Shown piece by piece: positions 46,852 through 55,525 of a DNA stretch of 64,000 bases. This stretch comes from Nostoc flagelliforme FACHB-838 (GTDB taxonomy: Bacteria > Cyanobacteriota > Cyanobacteriia > Cyanobacteriales > Nostocaceae). The notes beneath the pieces are model-generated. The model ran no database searches, had not been told where the DNA came from, and saw nothing but the letters and a program-made list of their open reading frames with translations. The stretch lies in the NCBI RefSeq assembly GCF_014698065.1, contig NZ_JACJSI010000024.1, forward strand, positions 1 to 64,000, given 5' to 3'. The position numbers were made by a program, and so were the translations under genes. The number at the start of each line of letters is the position of its first letter. Within the stretch, counting starts at the first letter, position 1.

Positions 46852-48168
46852 ATGCATAAATCAGTTCCTTCTACTCTAGCTCCCGAAAATTGGCCTTTCA
46901 GCTTGGAATTCTTGCCACAACCCGCTTACATGGTAGGTGGCGCTGTACGGGATGCGATCCTTGGCAGAACTCGTGAATATCTGGATCTAGATTTTGTTAT
47001 ACCATCCAAAGCGGTAAAGGTAGCGAGAGCGATCGCTCATCATTACAAAGCTGGTTTTGTGTTGCTTGATGCAGAACGACAAATTGCCCGTGTAGTTTTT
47101 CCCCACGCCACGGCTGATTTTGCCCAACAGGAAGGAGATAGTTTAGAAGTTGATTTGCACAGGCGGGATTTTACAGTAAATGCGATCGCTTATAATCCCC
47201 ATACCCAAGAAATCATCGATCCTCTCCAAGGTTATGCAGATTTACAACAGGGCATTTTACGAATGGTATCACCTGCAAACCTAGAAGCTGACCCTTTACG
47301 CTTAATGCGAGGTTATCGCCAAGCCGCGCAACTAGGTTTTACTATTGAGCCAACTACCCAAGCCGCTATTTGTTCTTTGGCATCACATATCAGCAAAGTT
47401 GCAGCCGAACGAGTTAGGGTAGAAATTGGCTATCTACTCAGCAATTCTCAGGGTACTCCTTGGATCACAAGTGCTTGGGAAGATGGTTTACTTGCCCCTT
47501 TCTTCAAAAACGCCACCCGTGAAAACTTGCTCAAACTAGCAGCAGTTGACACAGCAGCTGCGTTACTCACTCAAAATTGGCAACAACTAGGGGCACAACT
47601 ACAAAAATATGTCCGCGATAGTATCAAAACCACTTGGTTAGGTATTGCCAAACTTGCTTGCCTTGTCAACCCAGATCCAGAGTTAGCAGAAATAGAGCTA
47701 CAGAAATTAACTTATAGTCGTGCTGAAATCCGGGGTGTAACCACTGCTCTGAAACTATTACCGCAGTTTCAAGTAGTCGATATGTCATTACGAGAACAAT
47801 ATTTTTTGTTCCATGACGCAGATATTGTATTTCCCGCTACAGCAGTGCTAGCTGTAGCACTTAATAATTTGGTAGAGGCGATGTCTGGTGACAAGCCGCT
47901 ACACTCAGTAGTGGCCATTACAGAGGAAACCAAGGCAATGATCTGCCAAGTCTTGGCACCTTTGATCAACCGCTACCTGAACCCTGATGATCTAGTCGCT
48001 CATCCCACTCCATTAGTGAACGGGAAGGAGTTGATTATAGCATTAGATATTCCAGCTTCGCCAATAATTGGCCAACTTTTGAGAGAAGTTGGTGTTGCAC
48101 AAGCTGAGGGGAAAATCTCAACAGCAACAGAGGCGATCGCTTTTGCACGTCAGTTACTTGATGCTTAA
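46852..48168 (+). CDS. CCA tRNA nucleotidyltransferase / poly(A) polymerase family
   Basis: Adds CCA (or, in split systems, part of it) to tRNA 3' ends. The 438 residues have the class II nucleotidyltransferase head: YMVGGAVRDAILGRTREYLDLDF with the catalytic DxD, then RRDFTVNAIAYN and DPLRLMRGYRQAAQLGF. The C-terminal half is helical. ATG 46852 is chosen over an in-frame TTG at 46837. Useful here because the tRNA-Pro gene at 7764 lacks an encoded CCA. Some cyanobacteria split A- and CC-addition between two such enzymes; which type this is cannot be told by eye. Confidence 0.92.
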   Translation: MHKSVPSTLAPENWPFSLEFLPQPAYMVGGAVRDAILGRTREYLDLDFVIPSKAVKVARAIAHHYKAGFVLLDAERQIARVVFPHATADFAQQEGDSLEVDLHRRDFTVNAIAYNPHTQEIIDPLQGYADLQQGILRMVSPANLEADPLRLMRGYRQAAQLGFTIEPTTQAAICSLASHISKVAAERVRVEIGYLLSNSQGTPWITSAWEDGLLAPFFKNATRENLLKLAAVDTAAALLTQNWQQLGAQLQKYVRDSIKTTWLGIAKLACLVNPDPELAEIELQKLTYSRAEIRGVTTALKLLPQFQVVDMSLREQYFLFHDADIVFPATAVLAVALNNLVEAMSGDKPLHSVVAITEETKAMICQVLAPLINRYLNPDDLVAHPTPLVNGKELIIALDIPASPIIGQLLREVGVAQAEGKISTATEAIAFARQLLDA

Positions 48169-48604
48169 ATATACTTAATCAATTTCTAGCGATCAACAGA
48201 AGCAATACCTGTGGTTCCTGCTAACCTACGCAATTGTGGCATTGCTGGGTAAGACTGATAAAACAGGAGTCAGAATTCATAATCAATCCACAACTCCAAG
48301 TCCCTTAAGTGTCCCCTACTTACTAAAAAATTACGATTTTTTTAGTTAATTGTGGCAACTATATACATCATATATGCTAATATTTGCTTGATATTATGAT
48401 TAATTTATTATGTTTTTTCCTAAAATTTAGTGCAGATAGACAAACTAATGAATCATACATCAGCTTATTCATTTGATGCCTTAGTTAGTCGCCTGAAAAA
48501 AACCTCGTAGATTTACTTAAGCACTTACCAGAAAAAAGACCTCCAGGTTTTCCTGATAGGTTGAGTTTTTACGCCTAGCCTTTCTTGGACAGGATTAACT
48601 GCTT
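48169..48604. other. Gene-free region upstream of the receiver gene
   Basis: AT-rich; a 20-codon frame at 48449 (MNHTSAYSFDALV) may be chance. No repeat or strong promoter is apparent. Confidence 0.45.
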
Positions 48605-48988
48605 ATGAATGGACAGCCTTTAATTTTGGTTGTAGAACAGAGTCTACATGATTTAGAGCTTCTTAATTCTCATCTAGAAACATTAAATTTCTCATGCATT
48701 TGTACTAAACAAGGGGTGAGGGCTGTGATGTTGGCACAAACTCATCAACCAGATTTAATTCTCCTAGATACGATGCTCTCTAATTCGAGTGCAAATCAAG
48801 TTATTGATGACCTCAAACACGACTCAAAAACTGCTAGTATCCCAATCATTGGAGTAACACCTCTAACGATGACACAAGATGATAATTCTCCGAGGCTCAC
48901 AGGATTTGATGATTGCATTACTAAACCCTATCATTTTAATCAATTAGAAGTGGTAATCAATCGCCACATTATTCAGCTAAGTTATTGA
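48605..48988 (+). CDS. Single-domain receiver protein with altered acidic pocket
   Basis: A 127-residue stand-alone receiver fold. The phosphorylatable Asp lies in LILLDTMLSN and the Lys in CITKPYHF. The first acidic pair, normally two acidic residues after strand 1 (VDDE/VEDN), reads VVEQSLHD, so one Mg-binding acid is lost; the Thr switch is VTPL. Phosphorylation may be weak or absent. There is no output domain. The 3' end overlaps the convergent DUF2294 gene by 20 bases. Confidence 0.8.
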   Translation: MNGQPLILVVEQSLHDLELLNSHLETLNFSCICTKQGVRAVMLAQTHQPDLILLDTMLSNSSANQVIDDLKHDSKTASIPIIGVTPLTMTQDDNSPRLTGFDDCITKPYHFNQLEVVINRHIIQLSY

Positions 48989-49373
48989 CATTTGTTTTGG
49001 GGATAGATTCGGGGTTACAAAGCTCAGGTAATGGATTGAGAACTACAATTATCCCAGTACGACCTGTTGCTAAATTCGTTTTTGTCACGAGGTCAAAGAC
49101 AGGTTTACCAATAATTTCCTCAATCAAACTTTTTAATTCTAGTTTAATTATTTTATCTAAATATAATCGTACTTGTTCAGCTAAATTAGCATAACCTCCC
49201 CTCAGTAGAGTTTTTTCAGCTTGAGTAACTGAGTTTTCTAAAGAAATTACAATTTCAGTATCAAAAAAGTGACAAATTATTTTGCTAGGAGATTTGCCTA
49301 GCTTATCATTATAGAACTTGATGATTCGCTGTGATATTTCTATTTCTAATTGTTCAATATTAGCTTGTAACAT
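48969..49373 (-). CDS. DUF2294 family protein
   Basis: A 134-residue protein matching DUF2294, a small domain of unknown function. The family pattern is visible: EIEISQRIIKFYNDKLGKSP near the N-terminus, then VTQAEKTLLRGG and VRLYLDKIIKLELKSLIEE. The C-terminal tail (LPELCNPESIPKTN) is not conserved and overlaps the receiver gene tail by 20 bases. Soluble, ATG start. Function unknown. Confidence 0.75.
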   Translation of the reverse strand: MLQANIEQLEIEISQRIIKFYNDKLGKSPSKIICHFFDTEIVISLENSVTQAEKTLLRGGYANLAEQVRLYLDKIIKLELKSLIEEIIGKPVFDLVTKTNLATGRTGIIVVLNPLPELCNPESIPKTNVNNLAE

Positions 49374-50440
49374 TAGCAGCTATCATGTAATATTATCGTT
49401 TGACTTTCTGAACCGAAGTATCAAATATTATAGTAGATGTTCAAGGAATAGTCTGAGAAAATAAATAAATTTTGTATATTAAGTTAGTAGATGAATTTAA
49501 TATTTGCTATGAATTTATTGGGAAAAATTTCAAAATTTTACTAAGCTAAAATTTGTCAATCAATGATTCATCTAGTATTCGGTTAATGACTGCATTGATC
49601 ATCATTTGCTCACGGGTAATTAGCTTGTTTTGTGGCAAATAAGCGTAGGCATTGCCTGCATCTTCAACCCACGGTATAAACCAATATACCCCAATAACGC
49701 CTGGGTTAAGGAGAATCCTCGGTTGGGTTGAGAAACTAAACCGTTATTATTTATCTTCCCCTGCTTCTCTTCTCCCCCTGCTTGCTTCAACAGATACCTT
49801 TGTAAACCGAATCGTATTGTAAACCAACCTACCTATCCAGTTATATGGTTTTTGATGCTAACCCAAGCGTATTGCAATATGCTCCACGCGTGCTGATGGC
49901 ATTAACTCCAGCATCGATCCGAAATTCCTTGTCCCGCTCGCATTATAGAAACTAGCACCAATTTTTGATCGGGAGCAAGCATTAGTGCATTCATCGGGGC
50001 TAGGGCGTATTTTAATCTGTTCTTCAAAGCTAAACACGTCAGAACCTTTGCATTTATCATCTACACGCACAGCTAGCTATAGATTTGTTGGGAGAAGCGA
50101 TCGCAGCCAAATTACCGCCTAGTTGTATAATCACTGGATGCAGTTCTAGCATATTGATATGAGCTTGAATAATAGCGATCGTTACATAGTGATTATTTTT
50201 TGAGATGTTTTTATTAGCTATTACTCACTAGGGATATGTCAACTACCTCTAGCCAGTCTTTATTTTGATAACTTAAATGTCTAGTGTGGTATTAGTCGTA
50301 TTGCTGAATACAATAAAGAACACAGAAAATTCATAAATAGCAATTAATCACCGCAAATTTAAAGATGACTTTAAAAATGATTTAATAGATATATTTTGTG
50401 AGAAAGTTAATACAAAGGTATATTCACTGATCTTAAATTC
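49374..50440. other. 1.07-kb gene-free region
   Basis: The longest stretch without a supported gene. A 70-codon minus-strand frame at 49858-50070 contains SPDECTNACSRSKIGA but matches nothing I know and lacks a ribosome binding site. Two HIP1-like octamers (50097, 50175) and C/T-rich tracts near 49750 are present. It may contain the decayed remains of a gene. Confidence 0.45.
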
Positions 50441-50923
50441 ATGGATTCTTTATCTATCAATTCCTTACTTGAAGAGTTAAAAAACCCCGATGCAACAGTC
50501 CGGGACAAAGCAACCAGAAAAATCTGGCGGATCTGGTTTCAGCAAAAGGGAATCTATGGGCTGGAAATAATTGACCGCAGTCAAAAATTGCTAGATGCAG
50601 GTGAAATTGCTGAAGCGGAAACAGCGCTGACAGCATTAATTGAAGACCAGCCAGATTTTGCCGAAGCTTGGAATCGCCGAGCTTTCCTTTATTACAGTAT
50701 TGGTGATTATCAAAAATCTTTGGCAGATTGTCAGATGGTTGTGCAGATAAATCCAATACATTTTGGTGCGCTTCACGGTATGGGCTTGTGTTATGCGGCA
50801 CTAGGAGAGTATGGTCAAGCTATCCGAGCTTTTCAACGCGCTTTAGAAATTCAGCCCTATTCGCTAGTGAATCAAAAGTTGATTCTAGAATGTACATTTA
50901 GATTCAGCTACAACGGCAAATAG
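50441..50923 (+). CDS. Tetratricopeptide repeat protein
   Basis: A 160-residue protein with three TPR units from about residue 45: AEAETALTALIEDQPDFAEA, NRRAFLYYSIGDYQKSLADC and GMGLCYAALGEYGQAIRAF. The N-terminus (SINSLLEELKNPDATVRDKA) resembles the start of a HEAT-like helix pair. Soluble. It ends 21 bases before the substrate-binding protein gene, so it probably heads the same operon. TPRs mediate protein contacts; the partner is unknown. Confidence 0.85.
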   Translation: MDSLSINSLLEELKNPDATVRDKATRKIWRIWFQQKGIYGLEIIDRSQKLLDAGEIAEAETALTALIEDQPDFAEAWNRRAFLYYSIGDYQKSLADCQMVVQINPIHFGALHGMGLCYAALGEYGQAIRAFQRALEIQPYSLVNQKLILECTFRFSYNGK

Positions 50924-50944
50924 GAGAAATCATCATACTGTTTT

Positions 50945-52009
50945 ATGAATCTGTCATTACCCCCATCAACAGCAATTCATCGCTTTAGCCGCCGCAATTT
51001 TATTCAATATGGCTCTATCTGGATTGGTAGCAGCGTTATTGCTGCTTGTAGTAACAGCAAGCAACTGTCAACTAGCAATTCTCAGTTGGATAAAGTTACC
51101 TTTGGTACAAGCTGGGTAGCACAAGCAGAGCACGGTGGATTTTACCAAGCGATCGCCACTGGTATTTACAAAGACTACGGTTTAGATGTAACTATCAAAA
51201 TGGGTGGCCCACAGGCTGCCAGTGGTACTCAATTGTTGATGGGGGGTGCGGTAGATTTCTTCATGGGTTATGGCATAGATGCCGTGAACGCCATAGCACA
51301 AGGTATTCCTAAAATCACAGTTGCAGCAATTTTCCAGAAAGACCCTTGGTGTCTTATTACACATCCCAACCCAGCAATTAAAACCCTTGCCGATCTTAAA
51401 GGCAAACCAATTTATGTCTCTGCTGCTGCTAGCATTACCTATTGGCCTTTACTCGAAGCCAAGTATGGTTTTACCAACGATCAAAAGCGTCCCTACAACT
51501 TTAATCCGGCTCCTTTTCTGATTGACAAAAACTCAGCACAACAAGGATATATTACGTCTGAACCCTTTGCTATTGAAAAGCAAGGCGGTTTTCAGCCAGT
51601 GGTATTTTTATTAGCAGATTATGGTTATCAACCGTATGCAACCACTATTGAAACAAAGAAAGAACTAGTAGAAAAGAACCCTGAATTAGTGCAGCGATTT
51701 GTTGATGCGTCAATTAAAGGTTGGTATAGCTACTTAGAAAATCCTCAACCGGGGAATCAGTTGATTAAAAAAGATAATCCAGAAATGACGGATGAGCAAC
51801 TTGTCTATAGCATTCAAAAATTAAAAGAATATGAAATTATCCTTTCTGATATAGCAGAAAAACAAGGTATTGGGGCAATGAGTGATGCCAAGTGGACATC
51901 ACTCTTTGAAAGCATGGTTAATACTAAAATTGCTAAATCTAACGTTAACTACAAGGAAGCATACACCTTGCAATTTGTGAATAAAGGGGTAGGCTATTAC
52001 AAAAAGTAA
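50945..52009 (+). CDS. ABC transporter substrate-binding protein, NMT1/THI5-like
   Basis: A 354-residue periplasmic binding protein of the NMT1/THI5/SsuA class. The N-terminus has a twin-Arg motif (SRRNFIQYG) and a lipobox-like VIAACS, so export by Tat and lipidation are likely. The mature domain reads GTSWVAQAEHGGFYQAIATG, DVTIKMGG and DFFMGYGIDAV. Relatives bind thiamine pyrimidine precursors, sulfonates, nitrate or riboflavin; sequence alone does not choose. Followed by the ATPase and permease genes of the same system. Confidence 0.88.
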   Translation: MNLSLPPSTAIHRFSRRNFIQYGSIWIGSSVIAACSNSKQLSTSNSQLDKVTFGTSWVAQAEHGGFYQAIATGIYKDYGLDVTIKMGGPQAASGTQLLMGGAVDFFMGYGIDAVNAIAQGIPKITVAAIFQKDPWCLITHPNPAIKTLADLKGKPIYVSAAASITYWPLLEAKYGFTNDQKRPYNFNPAPFLIDKNSAQQGYITSEPFAIEKQGGFQPVVFLLADYGYQPYATTIETKKELVEKNPELVQRFVDASIKGWYSYLENPQPGNQLIKKDNPEMTDEQLVYSIQKLKEYEIILSDIAEKQGIGAMSDAKWTSLFESMVNTKIAKSNVNYKEAYTLQFVNKGVGYYKK

Positions 52010-52020
52010 GCGCTCGCTTG

Positions 52021-52119
52021 GGGACTTCCAAAAAATAAATTATCCAATTTACTCAGATAATATTTTTCTTTCTCCCCCTGCCCATACCGCGATAGGATAT
52101 TTTTTTAGTTGGAAGTCCC
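52021..52119. repeat. Foldback element, AT-rich repeat copy c
   Basis: GGGACTTCCAA (52021-52031) and TTGGAAGTCCC (52109-52119) are exact complements bounding an AT-rich interior. AAAAAATAAATTATCC near the left end links it to copies at 32567 and 40236. It lies between the binding protein and ATPase genes. Confidence 0.6.
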
Positions 52120-52148
52120 TTGCTATTCTCCAGATTTTTAGCTACCTT

Positions 52149-52310
52149 TCAAAGTGGAGTATCTAATTCAGTCTCAACATCTGAGCTTATTTCCCCTTCA
52201 ACACTCTCAACAGCTTGGCGCAATGTTAAAAAAGCCTCTTTTAAGGGTTGACAAATTGCACTGTCCGGTTTTGCAAGCACAAGCTTTTGATATTCCTCCA
52301 CAAATTGCAT
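52149..52310 (-). CDS. Possible small antisense-oriented protein
   Basis: A 53-residue frame (MQFVEEYQKLVLAKPDSAIC start) on the minus strand inside the ABC transporter gene set. The open frame extends to 52394, but the Met at 52310 avoids overlapping the ATPase gene. The sequence is acidic, helical and protein-like, and I vaguely recognise similar short cyanobacterial proteins. No domain or function can be named; it may be chance. Confidence 0.35.
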   Translation of the reverse strand: MQFVEEYQKLVLAKPDSAICQPLKEAFLTLRQAVESVEGEISSDVETELDTPL

Positions 52311-52322
52311 CTGTAGGAATGA

Positions 52323-53087
52323 ATGAGTAAGCATCCGGTTATCACACTCAATCAGATTAGCAAGGTCTACATCAATGGTACTGTTGCCTTGCAAAACCTT
52401 AATTTAGCAATTCCAGAGTCGCAATTTGTTAGTTTAGTTGGCCCCTCCGGGTGCGGTAAAAGTACAGCCCTGCGTCTGATTGCCGGATTGGGGCGCACGA
52501 GTTCTGGTAGTATTGATTGGAGTATATCTCAGCAAGCAAAAAAGCTGGCTTTTGTTTTCCAAGATGCCGCACTCATGCCTTGGGCAAACGTTAGGGAGAA
52601 TGTACGCTTACCGCTAAAGTTGGCGAGAATGTCTAAACAAGATAGCCAAAAATTAGTACAGCAGACATTAAAACTGGTAGGGTTAGAGGGTTTTGAGGAA
52701 AACTATCCCCGCCAGTTATCAGGTGGGATGAAGATGCGGGTATCAATTGCTAGGGCATTGGTTACTCAGCCAAATTTCTTGTTAATGGATGAACCCTTTG
52801 GGGCATTGGATGAAATTACTCGAAGTAAACTCAATGGTGATTTACTCGATTTATGGCATCAATACCAATGGACAGTGGTTTTTGTAACCCACAATATTTA
52901 TGAAGCAGTGTACTTATCAAATCGGGTGCTAGTTATGGGGACAAGTCCAGGACGAATTGTAGCAGATGTAGAAATTGATGCTCCTTATCCTCGTAACGAT
53001 GACTTTCGAACATCATTGCTGTATAACCAATATTGTCGGCAGCTTTCTCAGCATTTAGCGCAAGATATAAGCTTTGCGCCAATTTAA
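52323..53087 (+). CDS. ABC transporter ATP-binding protein
   Basis: The 254-residue cytosolic ATPase of an SsuB/TauB/ThiZ-type importer. Walker A GPSGCGKST at residues about 40-48, Q-loop FVFQDAALMPW, signature LSGGMKMRVSIARAL, Walker B LLMDEPFGALDE and switch His in FVTHNIYEAV are all present. The permease gene begins 14 bases after it, so the two are coupled. Confidence 0.93.
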   Translation: MSKHPVITLNQISKVYINGTVALQNLNLAIPESQFVSLVGPSGCGKSTALRLIAGLGRTSSGSIDWSISQQAKKLAFVFQDAALMPWANVRENVRLPLKLARMSKQDSQKLVQQTLKLVGLEGFEENYPRQLSGGMKMRVSIARALVTQPNFLLMDEPFGALDEITRSKLNGDLLDLWHQYQWTVVFVTHNIYEAVYLSNRVLVMGTSPGRIVADVEIDAPYPRNDDFRTSLLYNQYCRQLSQHLAQDISFAPI

Positions 53088-53101
53088 GATTTTGAATTTC
53101 T

Positions 53102-53929
53102 ATGCTATTTATCCGTCGTACCCAACCACAAAAAACATTGAGCAAGTTTATTTCTGCTGAAGTTTTGGCACCGATAGTAGTTGGTGTTTTAGCATTATTG
53201 CTATGGGATATATTTGTGCGGATAACACATCTACCTCCTTACATTCTTCCTGGCCCTTTATTAGTATTTAAAACTTTAATTGCTGATTGGAACGAGCTTT
53301 TTCCATCATTATTAGTTACATTTCAAATCACAGTCTTTGCTTTTATTGCTGCGGCAATTTCTGGTTTACTAATGGCGGTTTTGTTCACCCAAAGTAAATG
53401 GATTGAACGCAGTTTATTTCCCTATGCAGTAATTTTACAAACAACTCCCATAGTTGCGATCGCACCCTTAATCATTCTTTGGCTAAGAAACAACACCTTC
53501 GCCGCTTTAGTAGTTTGTGCCTGGATTGTCGCCTTTTTCCCTATCGTATCCAACACTACACTAGGACTCAACAGCGTTGACCGGAACTTGCTCAATCTAT
53601 TTCAACTTTACAAAGCTTCTCGCTGGCAAACACTGCTGTATCTCCGTTTACCCAGCGCCATGCCCTATTTCTTAGGTGGTTTAAAAATTAGCGGTGGTTT
53701 AGCGTTAATTGGTGCAGTTGTAGCCGAATTTGTCGCTGGTACTGGTGGAGCAAAATCTGGCATTGCTTACCGGATTTTAATCTCCAGCTACAACTTACAA
53801 ATTCCTCGGATGTTTGCAGCATTATTTCTCACAACTGGATTGGGTGTATTAATTTTTGTCAGCTTGAGTGCCCTATCTGACTTTATATTAAGTAAGTGGC
53901 ATGAAAGTGCTGTGAAACATGAGAATTAA
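53102..53929 (+). CDS. ABC transporter permease
   Basis: A 275-residue inner membrane protein of the SsuC/ThiX type with about six spans. The cytosolic EAA-like loop that touches the ATPase lies at LFQLYKASRWQTLLYLRLPSA (split here: LFQLYKASRWQ and TLLYLRLPSA). The N-terminal span region starts near residue 20 (EVLAPIVVGVLALLLW). It follows the ATPase gene by 14 bases and is followed by a foldback repeat and the FAD oxidase gene. Confidence 0.92.
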   Translation: MLFIRRTQPQKTLSKFISAEVLAPIVVGVLALLLWDIFVRITHLPPYILPGPLLVFKTLIADWNELFPSLLVTFQITVFAFIAAAISGLLMAVLFTQSKWIERSLFPYAVILQTTPIVAIAPLIILWLRNNTFAALVVCAWIVAFFPIVSNTTLGLNSVDRNLLNLFQLYKASRWQTLLYLRLPSAMPYFLGGLKISGGLALIGAVVAEFVAGTGGAKSGIAYRILISSYNLQIPRMFAALFLTTGLGVLIFVSLSALSDFILSKWHESAVKHEN

Positions 53930-53937
53930 GATTTTAG

Positions 53938-54018
53938 AACGCAGAGGAACGCAAAGGTTTACGCAAAGGTTTGCAGAGTAATTAACTCTCTGCGAACCTA
54001 TGCGCTTCCCTCAGCGTT
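53938..54018. repeat. Foldback of CGCAGAGG/CCTCAGCG type
   Basis: A left arm with repeats of ACGCAGAGG and ACGCAAAGG and the segment GTTTGCAGAG faces, across TAATTAA, CTCTCTGCGAACC and CCCTCAGCGTT. The arms pair imperfectly over about 35 bases. One arm resembles the repeats at 18514. Confidence 0.5.
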
Positions 54019-54036
54019 AAAAAAAGGATATAAGCT

Positions 54037-55380
54037 ATGACAACATTAGATGCCCTAATTAATTCTCTAGAAGGCATAGAAACCATCACCGACTCCGCCC
54101 AAGTCGCAAAATTATCCCAAGATTATCACACCTTTAGCCCGGTACTTGTGCCGAAACTAGAGGGAAAAGTCGGGGATATTGTAGTGCGTCCCGCCAGTGA
54201 AGCAGAGGTTTTAAAAGTTGCCGCCGCCTGCGCGAAACACCGTGTACCCCTGACAGTGCGAGGTGCGGGAACTGGGAATTATGGGCAATGCGTACCATTA
54301 CACGGTGGCGTAATTTTAGATATGACGCCGATGCAAGAGATTCTTTGGGTAAAGCCGGGGGTGGCGCGGGTAGAAGCTGGGGTGAAGTTGGCGGCGGTAG
54401 ATAAAAAAACACGAGAAATCGGCTGGGAAATCCGCATGGCTCCCTCGACTTATCGCACAGCCACAATTGGCGGATTTATTGCTGGGGGGAGTGGGGGCAT
54501 TGGCTCCATACAATATGGGTTACTAGGCGATCGCGGTAATATCCTAGCACTGCGAGTGGTAACTGTAGAAGATCAACCCCGTGCGATCGAATTACGCGGC
54601 GACGATGTGCAAAAGGTGAATCATGCTTGGGGAATTAACGGCATCATCACTGAAGTAGAAATCCCCTTGGGGCCAGCTTATCCTTGGGCAGAAGTGATTG
54701 TCACCTTTGACGACTTTATGACAGCAGCAAAGTTTGGTCAGGCTCTTGGCAATGCTGATGGGATGATTAAGAAGTTAATTTCTGTTTTTGCATCTCCAAT
54801 TCCTCAATACTTTCATGCCTTACAAGAGTATATTCCTGAAGGGACTCACCCAGTATTTTTGATAATTGCTGAATCGAGTTTGGAATTCTTACCAGGTTTG
54901 GTGCAGCAATATGGCGGTAAAATTACCTATGAAAAACCAGCCGAGGAAGCAGCCAAAGGTATACATTTAGGAGAATTTTGCTGGAACCACACTACCTTAC
55001 ACGCCCGGAGTGTAGATACCGATATTACCTATTTACAAAGTATGTTTCCTCGTGACCGCAGTTTGCGACTAGTACAGCAGATGTATCATCACTTCGGCGA
55101 TGAGGTAATGATGCATTTGGAATTCTTTCGCGTGAACGGTGCGGTAGTTCCTGGTGCTTTGCAACTTGTGCGCTACAGCACAGAAGAACGCCTCAACGAG
55201 ATTATTCGCTATCACGAAGAACACGGTGTGAGTATTGCCAATCCCCACACGTATATTATTGAAGAGGGCGGCAGAAAAGTTATTGATCCTGAGCAGTTAA
55301 AATTTAAGGAAATAGTTGACCCATATCGGTTGATGAATCCCGGTAAAAGCAAGGTTATTCAATTGCAAATTCAAAATTAG
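54037..55380 (+). CDS. FAD-binding oxidoreductase (GlcD/VAO type)
   Basis: A 447-residue flavoprotein of the vanillyl-alcohol-oxidase/lactate dehydrogenase superfamily. The FAD_binding_4 domain is visible (VPLTVRGAGTGNYGQCVPL, then GGFIAGGSGGIGSIQYG), and the C-terminus YRLMNPGK is typical. No iron-sulfur cluster motif and no signal peptide. It is downstream of the ABC uptake genes on the same strand, 108 bases after the permease, so it may oxidise the imported compound. Substrate not assignable. Confidence 0.85.
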   Translation: MTTLDALINSLEGIETITDSAQVAKLSQDYHTFSPVLVPKLEGKVGDIVVRPASEAEVLKVAAACAKHRVPLTVRGAGTGNYGQCVPLHGGVILDMTPMQEILWVKPGVARVEAGVKLAAVDKKTREIGWEIRMAPSTYRTATIGGFIAGGSGGIGSIQYGLLGDRGNILALRVVTVEDQPRAIELRGDDVQKVNHAWGINGIITEVEIPLGPAYPWAEVIVTFDDFMTAAKFGQALGNADGMIKKLISVFASPIPQYFHALQEYIPEGTHPVFLIIAESSLEFLPGLVQQYGGKITYEKPAEEAAKGIHLGEFCWNHTTLHARSVDTDITYLQSMFPRDRSLRLVQQMYHHFGDEVMMHLEFFRVNGAVVPGALQLVRYSTEERLNEIIRYHEEHGVSIANPHTYIIEEGGRKVIDPEQLKFKEIVDPYRLMNPGKSKVIQLQIQN

Positions 55381-55525
55381 CAAACTACAAAAAACGCAAA
55401 TCAGAACTTTTTCTGTATATTTGTGTAACTTGTCTTTAAAAAACTAGCTGCTAGACGTTTATAATTTGTGGTTTGATTTTAAGAGCCGTGGGGATAACCC
55501 AAAATCCACCATTCCAAAATCGCCC

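Noticed and set aside
49858-50070. 70-codon minus-strand frame in the long gap
   Set aside because: Protein-like in places (SPDECTNACSRSK) but unsupported by start signal or family.
50300-50945. Thiamine riboswitch upstream of the THI5-like transporter
   Set aside because: I could not find the conserved CTGAGA and ACC-type core elements of the TPP motif in the leader of the TPR or binding protein genes.
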